DNA of 64,000 nt from Butyricicoccus sp. Marseille-Q5471 (GTDB lineage: Bacteria; Bacillota; Clostridia; Oscillospirales; Butyricicoccaceae), in contig NZ_CATNVC010000009.1 in assembly GCF_951230135.1 (NCBI RefSeq), positions 41,665 through 105,664 on the forward strand, in the 5' to 3' direction. The notes below the pieces were generated by a model. That model saw nothing but the letters and a program-made list of their open reading frames with translations. It was not told the DNA's origin and searched no databases. Below are positions 24,675 to 32,960 of the stretch, piece by piece. Numbering within the stretch: position 1 is the stretch's first letter; every line of letters begins with the position of its first letter. Position numbers and translations under genes: made by a program.

Positions 24675-25240
24675 CATTCAGCGGGGGATTCCGACGGGGT
24701 TTTGTCGTTGGGCTGATGCTGTCCGCCGCCCATGCCGCTCGTCACCGAAACAGCAATATCATTTTGCGCTTCGACGGTTACGATATCGTCGACGGCAAGG
24801 TCGGATAGTGCACCGTCAGAGCTGTTAATCTGATATGTTGTTGCATCACTCACGGTAATGTCAACGGTTTCACCGGTCAGCGTAAGTTGCATTTGGGGTG
24901 CTTCGCCCTGAGGTGCGCCTGATTGGACGTCAGACGCTGTGTTGTCCGGCATCTCTGGGGGTGTATCACCGTCGGCAGGCTGATCCGGCGGCGTTTGTCC
25001 GTCGGACGGGGCTGCACCATCAGGTGCGCCGGCAGGTTGCTCGGCAAGCGCAAGCGTCAGAACATTGCCGCTAACCGCAGTAATCTGACCAAAAATCCGG
25101 TCGTTTTTGCTTTCTGTTTGAGCGGCCGACGAGGCTTGCGTGTTGGTGTCATTGGCGGCCGGTGTTTGATCCGAGCAGGCGGATAACGTTAGCACAGCGG
25201 CGAGCAGGAGACTTACAGTGGATGTCAAACGTAAATTCAT
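24674..25240 (-). CDS. Secreted lipoprotein, beta-strand domain (DUF5666-like)
   Basis: 188 residues. The lipoprotein signal LLLAAVLTLSAC places the mature protein on the outer membrane face. A Pro/Gly/Asp-rich low-complexity linker (about 68-115) interrupts a small domain: RIFGQITAVSGNVLTLAL before it and GETVDITVSDATTYQI plus DIVTVEAQ after it. That pattern resembles DUF5666 proteins, whose function is unknown. AAAGGAG precedes the ATG. No operon partner. A short inverted repeat (CATTCC-7-GGAATG, near 25279-25297) lies upstream. Confidence 0.7.
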   Translation of the reverse strand: MNLRLTSTVSLLLAAVLTLSACSDQTPAANDTNTQASSAAQTESKNDRIFGQITAVSGNVLTLALAEQPAGAPDGAAPSDGQTPPDQPADGDTPPEMPDNTASDVQSGAPQGEAPQMQLTLTGETVDITVSDATTYQINSSDGALSDLAVDDIVTVEAQNDIAVSVTSGMGGGQHQPNDKTPSESPAE

Positions 25241-25336
25241 AATTGTGTTCTCCTTTATCAGTTGCTGAAAATCAGTATGGCATTCCGGTTTGTGGAATGT
25301 GTGAACGAAAGAAGAACATTTGATGAACGTTGAGAA

Positions 25337-26134
25337 TTAGGACTGTGCGCAGTGTTCCGGCGGAATGCTGTGCTGCAGCGGCCCGCTGCCATGGCCGAGA
25401 TCAAGTCCGGCCTGCAGGCAGGCGGTCAGATAATGCTTGGCCAGTTCCACGCTGTGAACCACGGAATGTCCCTGCGCCAGTTGGCAGGCAATGGCGGAGG
25501 ACAGCGTACACCCCGTGCCGTGCGTATTTGAATTTTCTACGCGCAGCTGGTTAAACCAACGCTCCTGCGTATCGGACAGCAGAAGATCGTCTGCGCTGTC
25601 CTGCAAATGACCGCCCTTGATAAGCACGTCACCTGCGGTTTTGAGAGAAAGTGCGTTTGCGGCACGAAGCATATCGGTACGGTTATGAATCGGAAAACCG
25701 CAGAACACAGCGGCTTCTGCCAGATTAGGTGTAATCAGCTGTGCCATCGGCAGCAGCTGTTCGGTCATCGCGTCGATTGCGTCAGGGGACAGCAGCCGAT
25801 GCCCGCTGGTGGATACCATGACAGGATCGAGTACAATATTTGCGGCATGGTGCGCGCGCATGCGGTCGGCTACAACCTCAATGATTTCGGCGGACACTAG
25901 CATGCCGAGCTTTACCGCATCCGGGCGAATGTCCTCAAACACGCAGTCAATCTGCCGCGCCACAAAGTCAGGCTCTGTCGGCGCGACACCATAAACGCCT
26001 GTGGTATTCTGCGCGGTCAGCGCGGTGATGACGCTCATGCCGTAAAGGCGGTGCGCTTCCACCGTCTTTAAGTCGGCCTGAATTCCTGCTCCGCCGGAGC
26101 AGTCTGAGCCCGCAATGGTCAATACAGTTTTCAT
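25337..26134 (-). CDS. thiD: Hydroxymethylpyrimidine/phosphomethylpyrimidine kinase
   Basis: 265 residues, ribokinase fold. It phosphorylates HMP and HMP-P for thiamine synthesis. TIAGSDCSGGAGIQADLKT, VLDPVMVSTSGHRLL, TPNLAEA and the catalytic-site block NTHGTGCTLSSAIA are all present. The ATG overlaps the stop of the upstream radical SAM gene (ATGA), with GGAG eight bases before. No TPP riboswitch or other thi gene is visible; some relatives act as pyridoxal kinases. Confidence 0.9.
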   Translation of the reverse strand: MKTVLTIAGSDCSGGAGIQADLKTVEAHRLYGMSVITALTAQNTTGVYGVAPTEPDFVARQIDCVFEDIRPDAVKLGMLVSAEIIEVVADRMRAHHAANIVLDPVMVSTSGHRLLSPDAIDAMTEQLLPMAQLITPNLAEAAVFCGFPIHNRTDMLRAANALSLKTAGDVLIKGGHLQDSADDLLLSDTQERWFNQLRVENSNTHGTGCTLSSAIACQLAQGHSVVHSVELAKHYLTACLQAGLDLGHGSGPLQHSIPPEHCAQS

Positions 26135-27039
26135 TCGTCAATCTCCAATCCGGTGCCGTCAAAGGCGGGGATAAAACTCTGCCCGATGGTTCCCTTTTCC
26201 TGAAAAAAGCCTGAAAGTCCAAAGTTTGAAAAGAGGGAACAGCCATCGGCATATTCCGCATCTGTAAGGGTGCGGTCAAGTTCGGGCCAGTGTTTCATGT
26301 CAAACGGCGTGTACTGCCGCATCAGGCTGACGAGCACCTCGTCGCCCCAGCGTGTCGCAATATCGCGCAGTACCTGCGCGGTATCCCCGCCAAGACCGGG
26401 CAACATCAGGTGGCGAATCATTGTGCCGCGCAGCATCAAGCCGTTATCATCGTAGAGCGGACGCCCGGTTTGACGCACCATTTCGCCAATCGCTTCCACG
26501 GCGACTTCTCGGTAGTCTGCTGCGTTGGAACATCGCTCGGCATAGTAGCTGCTGTAATACTTATAGTCCGGCAGATAGATGTCAATCCATCCTTCCAGCA
26601 TACGCAGTGTGTGCACGGATTCATAGCCGCTTGAATTGTAGAGAATGGGGATATGCAATCCCTGCTCTTTGGCAATGCTAAGCGACTCGATGATTTGCGG
26701 AACATAGTGCACACCGGTCACAAGGTTAATATTGTGCGCGCCTTGCCGCTGCAGGGAGAGAAAGCTGTGCGCCAGAGCACTTGGTGATAGCATAACTCCC
26801 TCGGCCGAAGCGCGGCTGATGGTTCGGTTTTGGCAGTATACACACTGCAGAGAACAGTGCGAGAAAAACACCGTGCCGGAACCCTGTGTGCCGGACAGGG
26901 GAGGCTCTTCCCAGCAGTGCAGCGCCGCACGTGCGGCATGGATTTTATCATCAGCACCGCAAAAGCCGCGGCCGCCTTGTGTTCGGTCAACGCCGCAGGC
27001 GCGCGGACACAGGGTGCATTGAGACAGTAGATTTATCAA
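26131..27039 (-). CDS. Radical SAM protein, PflA-like family
   Basis: 302 residues from TTG 27039 (GGAG nine bases upstream). The N-terminus has CTLCPRACGVDR plus GFCG, an extra Cys pattern, followed by the radical SAM cluster motif HCSLQCVYCQN (C-x3-C-x2-C). It belongs to the uncharacterised pyruvate formate-lyase activating enzyme-like group. IYLPDYKYY and MLPGLGGDT are other group blocks. Its glycyl-radical or other substrate is unknown; overlap with thiD suggests co-expression but not necessarily a joint pathway. Confidence 0.82.
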   Translation of the reverse strand: MINLLSQCTLCPRACGVDRTQGGRGFCGADDKIHAARAALHCWEEPPLSGTQGSGTVFFSHCSLQCVYCQNRTISRASAEGVMLSPSALAHSFLSLQRQGAHNINLVTGVHYVPQIIESLSIAKEQGLHIPILYNSSGYESVHTLRMLEGWIDIYLPDYKYYSSYYAERCSNAADYREVAVEAIGEMVRQTGRPLYDDNGLMLRGTMIRHLMLPGLGGDTAQVLRDIATRWGDEVLVSLMRQYTPFDMKHWPELDRTLTDAEYADGCSLFSNFGLSGFFQEKGTIGQSFIPAFDGTGLEIDE

Positions 27040-27110
27040 TATTTATCACTCCAACAGTTCCATTATAGTAGATTTTTGTCGAGATGGGAAGTGATTTTCT
27101 CTCGGTAATA

Positions 27111-27119
27111 TGATATACT
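27111..27119 (+). promoter_or_regulatory. Extended -10 promoter of metF operon
   Basis: TGATATACT (27111-27119) is an extended -10. There is no good -35. The leader is only about 20 bases, so no S-box or cobalamin riboswitch fits in front of metF. Confidence 0.6.
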
Positions 27120-27146
27120 AGTAAAAACACTTGAAGGAGTTCAACG

Positions 27147-28007
27147 ATGAAGATTATAGAGATTCTGAAGCAGGACAGACCGACGCTGTCTTTTGAGGTG
27201 TTCCCGCCCAAAACGAGCAATGCATATGAATCGGTTGCACACGCAACGCAGGAAATTGCCGCGCTTCGACCGGATTTTATGAGTGTGACCTACGGTGCAG
27301 GCGGCGGTACAAGTGAACATACGGTGGGAATCGCGGCAGATCTGCATCAGACCTATGGCGTTGAAAGCCTGGCGCATCTGACTTGCGTATCCTCAACGAA
27401 GGAGCATGTTGCGAATATGCTCGGTAAATTTCAGGCCAGAGGGATTCAGAACGTGCTTGCACTGCGCGGCGATATTCCGGAGGGCGGCACGCCGGCCACC
27501 GATTATCACTATGCCTGCGAGTTGGTGCGTGATATTAAAAAAATGGGTGATTTCTGTGTTGGCGGCGCATGCTATCCGGAAGGACATGTCGAAGCTGCGA
27601 ACAAGACAGAGGATATTCGGCATCTGAAAGAAAAAGTCGATGCCGGATGTGAATTCCTAACGACGCAGATGTTTTTTGACAATAACATTCTATACAATTT
27701 CCTGTACCGCATTCGCGAGCAGGGGATTACCGTGCCGGTGGTTGCAGGCATTATGCCGGTGACCAACGTCAAGCAGATCAAGCGCATTACGACCATGTCG
27801 GGCACGTATCTGCCCCAGCGGTTTAAGGCAATTGTCGACCGCTTTGGCGATAATCCCGATGCGATGAAGCAAGCGGGCGTCATCTATGCGACCGAACAAA
27901 TCATTGACTTGATTGCCAACGGTGTAAATCATGTTCATATCTATACGATGAACAAGCCGGAAATCGCTGCCGGCATTCAAGCCAGCCTGTCGGAGATTTT
28001 AAAATGA
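27147..28007 (+). CDS. metF: Methylenetetrahydrofolate reductase
   Basis: 286 residues. A flavin TIM barrel that makes 5-methyl-THF, the methyl donor for MetH downstream. TLSFEVFPPKT, SVTYGAGG, HLTCVSSTKE, ALRGDIP and QMFFDN are the family blocks. AAGGAG lies seven bases before the ATG. The stop overlaps the next start (ATGA), making a three-gene methyl-branch operon. Confidence 0.93.
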   Translation: MKIIEILKQDRPTLSFEVFPPKTSNAYESVAHATQEIAALRPDFMSVTYGAGGGTSEHTVGIAADLHQTYGVESLAHLTCVSSTKEHVANMLGKFQARGIQNVLALRGDIPEGGTPATDYHYACELVRDIKKMGDFCVGGACYPEGHVEAANKTEDIRHLKEKVDAGCEFLTTQMFFDNNILYNFLYRIREQGITVPVVAGIMPVTNVKQIKRITTMSGTYLPQRFKAIVDRFGDNPDAMKQAGVIYATEQIIDLIANGVNHVHIYTMNKPEIAAGIQASLSEILK

Positions 28008-28648
28008 TTGAGATCGACCGCGGCGAAGTGCGCCGCTATTTGGGATTCAAAAATGGACAGACAGACGAAAGTACCGAAGGCCTCATTGATGCCTGCATTG
28101 CAAAACTGAATGAGGAAGCCGTTCCTAAATCGGTTTTTCATGCATTCGATTTGGAAAATCCGGTGGGTAATGTGCTGAAAATCGAAGGGTTATGCATAAC
28201 CAGTGCGAATTTGGCCAAGAACCTGAAAGGGTGTTCGTGCGTTTACCTGATGGCGGCAACGCTGGGTGTCGGCGTGGACCGCCTGATTGCCCGCGCTTCG
28301 GCGACGGAAATGAGCCGTGCGGTCGTCTATCAAGCGGCGGCAGCGGCTATGATCGAGGCATACTGTGATGAGATTAATGAGGCGCTGTGTCGGGAAGCAG
28401 GACGGGAAAACTTATATTGTCGCCCGCGCTTTAGCCCGGGTTACGGTGACTTTAACATCAAGCATCAAATGGATTTTGCGCGTCTGCTTGATACGCCGCG
28501 CAAGATTGGCCTGACGGTGACCGAAGGTATGGCGCTTGCACCAAGCAAGTCGGTCACTGCAATTATCGGACTGTCGCGTGAAAAGCAGCCTTGCCACATC
28601 AAAGGCTGTGAGGTGTGCGACAAAACAAACTGCGCATTTAGGAGATAA
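28004..28648 (+). CDS. Stand-alone MetH activation-domain protein
   Basis: 214 residues. RPRFSPGYGD is the SAM-binding signature of the reductive activation domain that normally forms the C-terminus of MetH. The following MetH lacks that domain, so this protein most likely reactivates oxidised cob(II)alamin in trans with SAM and a reductant. The C-terminal cysteines (CHIKGCEVCDKTNC) may bind a metal or an Fe-S cluster and could supply electrons, which is inference. It overlaps metF by four bases. Confidence 0.85.
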   Translation: MIEIDRGEVRRYLGFKNGQTDESTEGLIDACIAKLNEEAVPKSVFHAFDLENPVGNVLKIEGLCITSANLAKNLKGCSCVYLMAATLGVGVDRLIARASATEMSRAVVYQAAAAAMIEAYCDEINEALCREAGRENLYCRPRFSPGYGDFNIKHQMDFARLLDTPRKIGLTVTEGMALAPSKSVTAIIGLSREKQPCHIKGCEVCDKTNCAFRR

Positions 28649-28652
28649 CAAG

Positions 28653-31019
28653 ATGAATTTATGCGAAAGACTGGGCCGTGAATGGCTGTTTTTCGACGGC
28701 GGAACGGGCACTATCCTGCAGGAGCGCGGCCTAAAGGCCGGTGAATTGCCCGAACTTTGGAATTTAACGCACGCAGATGAGATTATTGCACTTAACCGCG
28801 CCTATCTGGAGGCGGGGTGTGATATCATTAACACCAACACATTTGGTGCAAATGCGCTTAAATTTACAGAGAACCTGACGGAAATCGTCGAAGCCGCGGT
28901 CGAACACGCCAAAGAGGCGCGCCGTCAGGCCAACCGACCGGATGCACGCATCGCGCTCGATATCGGCCCGACCGGAAAACTCCTCAAGCCGATGGGCGAT
29001 TTGGACTTTGAAAAAGCGGTCGAGCTGTTTGCTCAGGTCGTGCGAATCGGTGCGAAAGCGGGCGCAGATTTGGTGCTGATTGAAACAATGAGCGACAGCT
29101 ATGAAGCCAAGGCTGCGGTGCTCGCGGCTAAAGAGAACTGCGATTTGCCGGTAATGATTACGCTTATTTTCGATGAAAAGGGCAAAATGCTGACCGGCGG
29201 CACCGTGGAATCGACGGTGGCGATGCTGGAAGGACTGCGGGTTGATGCAATTGGTGTCAACTGCGGTATGGGTCCGCGCCAGATGATGCCGATTGTGCGC
29301 GAGATGGTGGCATGCAGTTCGCTGCCTGTTATCGTCAACCCGAATGCAGGACTGCCGCGCAGCGTGAACGGAAAAACGGTGTTTGACGTGGAACCTGCGG
29401 AGTTTGCAGCGCTGATGCGTGAAATTGCGCAGCTTGGCGTGCAGGCGCTTGGCGGCTGCTGTGGTACGACACCGGAACATATCCGCGCGATGATTGAGGC
29501 ATGCCGCAGTGTGCCGGTCGCGCCTGTAACCAAAAAACACCGTACGGTTGTTTCCTCGTTTTCGCAGACGGTGGAAATTGGCGGTGCGCCGGTTATTATC
29601 GGGGAACGCATCAATCCGACCGGCAAAAGTAAGTTCAAGCAGGCGCTGCGGGACAATAATATTGAGTACATTCTCTCTGAAGGCCTAGTGCAGGAGGACA
29701 AGGGTGCGCATATTCTGGATGTAAACGTCGGTCTGCCTGAAATTGATGAGCCTGCCATGATGGAGCGTGTCGTAACCGGATTGCAAAGCATTCTCGCACT
29801 GCCGCTGCAAATTGATACCTCGGATGCAGCGGCGATGGAGCGCGGCATGCGCCTTTACAACGGCAAGCCGATGCTGAACTCGGTCAGCGGTAAGGCAGAG
29901 AGCATGGAAACCGTATTCCCGCTCGTGCGCAAGTACGGCGGCGTTGTGGTCGGTCTGGCATTGGATGAAACCGGCATTCCAGAGACGGCAGAGGGCCGCG
30001 TACAGATTGCCAAAAAGATATATGAAACAGCAGCGACGTATGGTATTCCCAAGGAAGATATCGTCATTGACGCGCTGGCCATGACAATCTCATCGGACAG
30101 CCGATCCGCGTTGGTCACGCTCGACACGCTCCGTCGTATTCGAGATGAACTGGGCGGGCATACCATCTTGGGTGTATCGAACATATCGTTTGGCCTGCCG
30201 CAGCGCGAGATTATTAATGCCAATTTCTATACGATGGCGATGCAGAACGGACTCTCTTGCGCCATTATCAACCCGAATTCAGAAGCGATGATGCGCTCGT
30301 ATCAGGCCTTTTTGGCGCTGACGGCGCAGGATGAGCAGTGCGCCGCGTATATTGCAGCTTATGGCGGACAGCAGTCGACCGCACCGGTATCGGCGGCAAA
30401 AGCCGCGATGCCACTTGGCGAAAGCATTGAGCGCGGACTCAAGGAACATGCAGTGCAGGCCACCACCGCACGGCTAGAGCAGCTGGCGCCGTTGGAAATC
30501 GTCAATAATGAGCTGATTCCCGCATTGGATCGTGTCGGCAAGGGGTTTGAACAGGGCAAGGTGTTTCTCCCGCAGCTGCTGATGAGTGCTGAGGCAGCAA
30601 AGGCCGCATTTGAGGTCGTGAAGAGTGCCATGAAGGGTGAAGTGCAGGAGAAGAAAGGGAAAATCATTCTTGCGACCGTCAAGGGCGATATCCATGATAT
30701 CGGCAAGAATATCGTCAAGGTATTGCTTGAGAATTACAGCTACGAAGTGATTGACCTCGGCAAGGATGTGCCCCCTGAAACAATCGTCGAAACTGCGATT
30801 GCACAAGACGTGCGGCTGGTTGGCTTGAGTGCGTTGATGACGACAACGGTTGTGAGCATGGAGGAGACGATCAAGCAGCTTCGTGCACAAAAACCGGACG
30901 CGAAAGTGGTTGTCGGTGGTGCGGTTCTGACCCCGGAGTACGCGAGTTCGATTGGTGCGGACTGCTATGCCAAGGACGCGATGGCAACTGTGCATTATGC
31001 GCAGCAAACGATTGGATAA
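28653..31019 (+). CDS. metH: Cobalamin-dependent methionine synthase, short form
   Basis: 788 residues from ATG 28653 with AGGAG upstream. Domains are homocysteine binding (about 1-290, Zn ligands in GVNCG and GGCCGT), pterin binding (about 310-570, GERINPTGKSKF, DVNVGLP), a B12 cap (about 600-665) and B12 binding with GDIHDIGKN (axial ligand His681). The C-terminal activation domain of E. coli-type MetH is missing and is supplied by the preceding gene. Transfers the methyl of 5-methyl-THF to homocysteine. Confidence 0.94.
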   Translation: MNLCERLGREWLFFDGGTGTILQERGLKAGELPELWNLTHADEIIALNRAYLEAGCDIINTNTFGANALKFTENLTEIVEAAVEHAKEARRQANRPDARIALDIGPTGKLLKPMGDLDFEKAVELFAQVVRIGAKAGADLVLIETMSDSYEAKAAVLAAKENCDLPVMITLIFDEKGKMLTGGTVESTVAMLEGLRVDAIGVNCGMGPRQMMPIVREMVACSSLPVIVNPNAGLPRSVNGKTVFDVEPAEFAALMREIAQLGVQALGGCCGTTPEHIRAMIEACRSVPVAPVTKKHRTVVSSFSQTVEIGGAPVIIGERINPTGKSKFKQALRDNNIEYILSEGLVQEDKGAHILDVNVGLPEIDEPAMMERVVTGLQSILALPLQIDTSDAAAMERGMRLYNGKPMLNSVSGKAESMETVFPLVRKYGGVVVGLALDETGIPETAEGRVQIAKKIYETAATYGIPKEDIVIDALAMTISSDSRSALVTLDTLRRIRDELGGHTILGVSNISFGLPQREIINANFYTMAMQNGLSCAIINPNSEAMMRSYQAFLALTAQDEQCAAYIAAYGGQQSTAPVSAAKAAMPLGESIERGLKEHAVQATTARLEQLAPLEIVNNELIPALDRVGKGFEQGKVFLPQLLMSAEAAKAAFEVVKSAMKGEVQEKKGKIILATVKGDIHDIGKNIVKVLLENYSYEVIDLGKDVPPETIVETAIAQDVRLVGLSALMTTTVVSMEETIKQLRAQKPDAKVVVGGAVLTPEYASSIGADCYAKDAMATVHYAQQTIG

Positions 31020-31054
31020 ACCGTTTCGCGGGCCGATTATTTGAGGAAAATAAG

Positions 31055-31093
31055 AAGGGACGGAAGCACCTTGGGCGTGCTCCCGTCCCTTTT
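31055..31093 (+). terminator. Terminator of the met operon
   Basis: AAGGGACGG...CCGTCCCTT with an inner AGCAC/GTGCT helix, then TT. Followed by the convergent small gene at 31133-31252. Confidence 0.8.
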
Positions 31094-31132
31094 GAAATTC
31101 TAAGTATGTGTAAATTAGTGCATCTGAGCGTG

Positions 31133-31252
31133 TTACGCCGCGTCGCGGAGTTCCTCCAACGCTTCCTGTCTGTTATCGGCGGAGAACAAAAAACCGCCTT
31201 GTGCGTCATAAACCTCGATATGGCCGTTGATATATTCGATAGAGTAGTTCAT
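31133..31252 (-). CDS. Small protein of 39 residues, unknown function
   Basis: An ATG preceded by AAAGGAGC and an extended -10 promoter opens a 39-residue frame: MNYSIEYINGHIEVYDAQGG, then FLFSADNRQEALEELRDAA. The predicted fold is two or three beta strands followed by a helix. The promoter, ribosome site and clean stop all support a real gene. I do not recognise a named family. It lies between the met operon terminator and the WYL regulator. Confidence 0.65.
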   Translation of the reverse strand: MNYSIEYINGHIEVYDAQGGFLFSADNRQEALEELRDAA

Positions 31253-31282
31253 TTTCTGTTGCTCCTTTCTTGATCTGTACTG

Positions 31283-31291
31283 AGTATACCA
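31283..31291 (-). promoter_or_regulatory. Extended -10 promoter of the 39-residue protein
   Basis: TGGTATACT on the minus strand, about 30 bases upstream of the ATG. It lies just after the stop of the WYL regulator gene. Confidence 0.55.
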
Positions 31292-31315
31292 AGAAAGAAG
31301 TCCTATAAAACGGAC

Positions 31316-32314
31316 TTAATCTGTCATATCGCGCAGCTGCTTCTGGAATGCAGCGCATACCTCCGGCGGCTCGGTGATGCGAACAGAACCGCCCAGGCCG
31401 AACACCCAGGAAAAGAACTGGGGGCTGACTGCAACTGTAACACGGACGGAGAAGTGCTCCGCATCTGTCTTTCGTATCATCAAATCGCTGCCGAAGCGAT
31501 CTCGAATCACCCCGATAAAGCGATTTTCACAGCAGAGGCATACACTTTTCTCTTCCCCTGAAAACATGCCGAACACCTTGCGGGAATAGTCCGCTACGTT
31601 GAATTGCTCCTGAAAGTGCTGCTGCCCTTCGCGGGGGAAATCGGTAAGCGCAATGCGATCCATCTTGTCAACGCGGTAGTGGCGGATTTGATCGGCCATG
31701 CTGTCATGTGAGACAAGATAATAGTTTTCGTCATCCCAGGTCAGCGCCCATGGACTGACCATATATCGTTCGCCGTCTCGGCGATATCGTTTTTGCATGT
31801 GATGCGGAGAAGAAAAATCAACCACCCACTCAAAATAGCGGAATGTGATTTTTTTACCGCTTGAAATGGCGGCATGCACCTTGTCGATGTTGTAATAGAT
31901 GCTCTCGTTCATAGTTTTGACGCGGCCGGTGATGTAAACCTGCCGCTGCAAAGTACGCGCCTGAGGCTCGCTTGCAAGAGATTCAACCTTGCGAATCAGT
32001 TCACCTGACTTGCGTTCTGTAATAAAACGGGAGCACTGCACGGCATCAACCAGCAGCTTCAGCTCTGGAAGCTCAAATTCTCTGGACGCAATATAATACC
32101 CGCCGCCGCGCCCGCGTTGGAGCACAATGTCCAGTCCGTAGTCTTGCAGGGCCGCAATGTCGTCATAGACGCTTTTTCGTTCCGCTTCGATACCGCGGCG
32201 GGAGAGAGCAGCGAGAATATCCTCCATTGTCATGCGATGGTCGTCGTCCGTTTTTTCAAGCAGGATATCGCGCAGGTGAAGCAGTTTCAGCTTTTGTCCG
32301 GCACCTTTAGCCAT
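31316..32314 (-). CDS. WYL-domain transcriptional regulator (DeoR-like HTH)
   Basis: 332 residues from ATG 32314. An N-terminal winged helix (MEDILAALSRRGIEAERKSVYDDIAALQ) is followed by a WYL domain (ITFRYFEW, RYMVSPWALTWDDENYYLV, IRHYRVDKMDRI) and a WCX-like C-terminal extension. WYL domains sense nucleic acids or nucleotides and often control DNA-damage or defence genes. It overlaps the macro-domain gene by eight bases, so the two are coupled. Confidence 0.88.
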   Translation of the reverse strand: MAKGAGQKLKLLHLRDILLEKTDDDHRMTMEDILAALSRRGIEAERKSVYDDIAALQDYGLDIVLQRGRGGGYYIASREFELPELKLLVDAVQCSRFITERKSGELIRKVESLASEPQARTLQRQVYITGRVKTMNESIYYNIDKVHAAISSGKKITFRYFEWVVDFSSPHHMQKRYRRDGERYMVSPWALTWDDENYYLVSHDSMADQIRHYRVDKMDRIALTDFPREGQQHFQEQFNVADYSRKVFGMFSGEEKSVCLCCENRFIGVIRDRFGSDLMIRKTDAEHFSVRVTVAVSPQFFSWVFGLGGSVRITEPPEVCAAFQKQLRDMTD

Positions 32315-32831
32315 GGCGGCCCTCGCTTTCTTCGAGCGCACGCTCGTAAGCGGAGCGGGTGTGGCTGTCAAAACAGACCATGGTCACACGCTCCAGCGTG
32401 CGGTATTCAGCAAGACACTGACGAATCGTCGCAACTGCGATTTTTGCCGCGCAGTCAATTGGAAAGCGGTATACACCTGTGCTGATTGATGGAAAGGCAA
32501 CGGTGCGACAGCCTGCGTGCACAGCAAGCGCTAAACTGCTGCGATAGCAGCCGGCGAGCAGCCGGTCTTCGTCGTGTGCACCGCCTTGCCAGATTGGCCC
32601 GGGTGTATGAATCACAAAATGTGCGGGCAGATGATATCCGGCGGTCATTTTGGCCTGTCCGGTTTCGCAGCCGTTTAATCCGCGGCATTCTGCAAGAAGT
32701 TCGGGGCCGGCCGCACGGTGGATTGCGCCGTCCACACCGCCGCCGCCGAGCAGCGTTGTGTTGGCCGCGTTGACAATCGCATCAACCTGCATGGTCGTCA
32801 GATCGCCTTGCGTGATTTGAAAGCGTTGCAT
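32307..32831 (-). CDS. Macro domain protein (ADP-ribose/O-acetyl-ADP-ribose hydrolase type)
   Basis: 174 residues from ATG 32831, preceded by GGAGGA. MacroD-type motifs: ITQGDLTTMQVDAIVNAANT, LLGGGGVDGAIHRAAG, HTPGPIW and FPSISTGVYRFP. The GGGGVDGAIH loop is that of enzymes that remove ADP-ribose from proteins or deacetylate O-acetyl-ADP-ribose. It is in an operon with the WYL regulator. No ADP-ribosyltransferase is visible in the window. Confidence 0.92.
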   Translation of the reverse strand: MQRFQITQGDLTTMQVDAIVNAANTTLLGGGGVDGAIHRAAGPELLAECRGLNGCETGQAKMTAGYHLPAHFVIHTPGPIWQGGAHDEDRLLAGCYRSSLALAVHAGCRTVAFPSISTGVYRFPIDCAAKIAVATIRQCLAEYRTLERVTMVCFDSHTRSAYERALEESEGRHG

Positions 32832-32867
32832 AGTCCATCCTCCTGAAAAGGGAGATTTTATAGAATT

Positions 32868-32896
32868 ATTATAATCCGTCTTGCCAAAAAGTGCAA
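32868..32896 (-). promoter_or_regulatory. Promoter of macro-WYL operon
   Basis: On the minus strand TTGCAC (32891-32896), 17 bases, TATAAT (32868-32873). It is divergent from, and adjacent to, the recombinase promoter. Confidence 0.8.
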
Positions 32897-32898
32897 GT

Positions 32899-32927
32899 TT
32901 GACGGAATGCCGCGTGCATGATAAAAT
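32899..32927 (+). promoter_or_regulatory. Promoter of the Xer recombinase gene
   Basis: TTGACG (32899-32904), 17 bases, TAAAAT (32922-32927), with TGA before the -10. Only two bases separate its -35 from that of the macro operon. Confidence 0.75.
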
Positions 32928-32960
32928 GTAATTATCAACGAAGAAAGGGGAATAGGCTGC

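Noticed and set aside
27040..27146. TPP, S-box or cobalamin riboswitch in front of the thiD or metF operons
   Set aside because: The gap is about 100 bases shared by two divergent genes, and the metF leader is only about 20 bases. No conserved cores were found.
28764..29540. Open frame of 258 codons antisense to metH
   Set aside because: His/Arg-rich translation without domain or ribosome site; shadow of metH.
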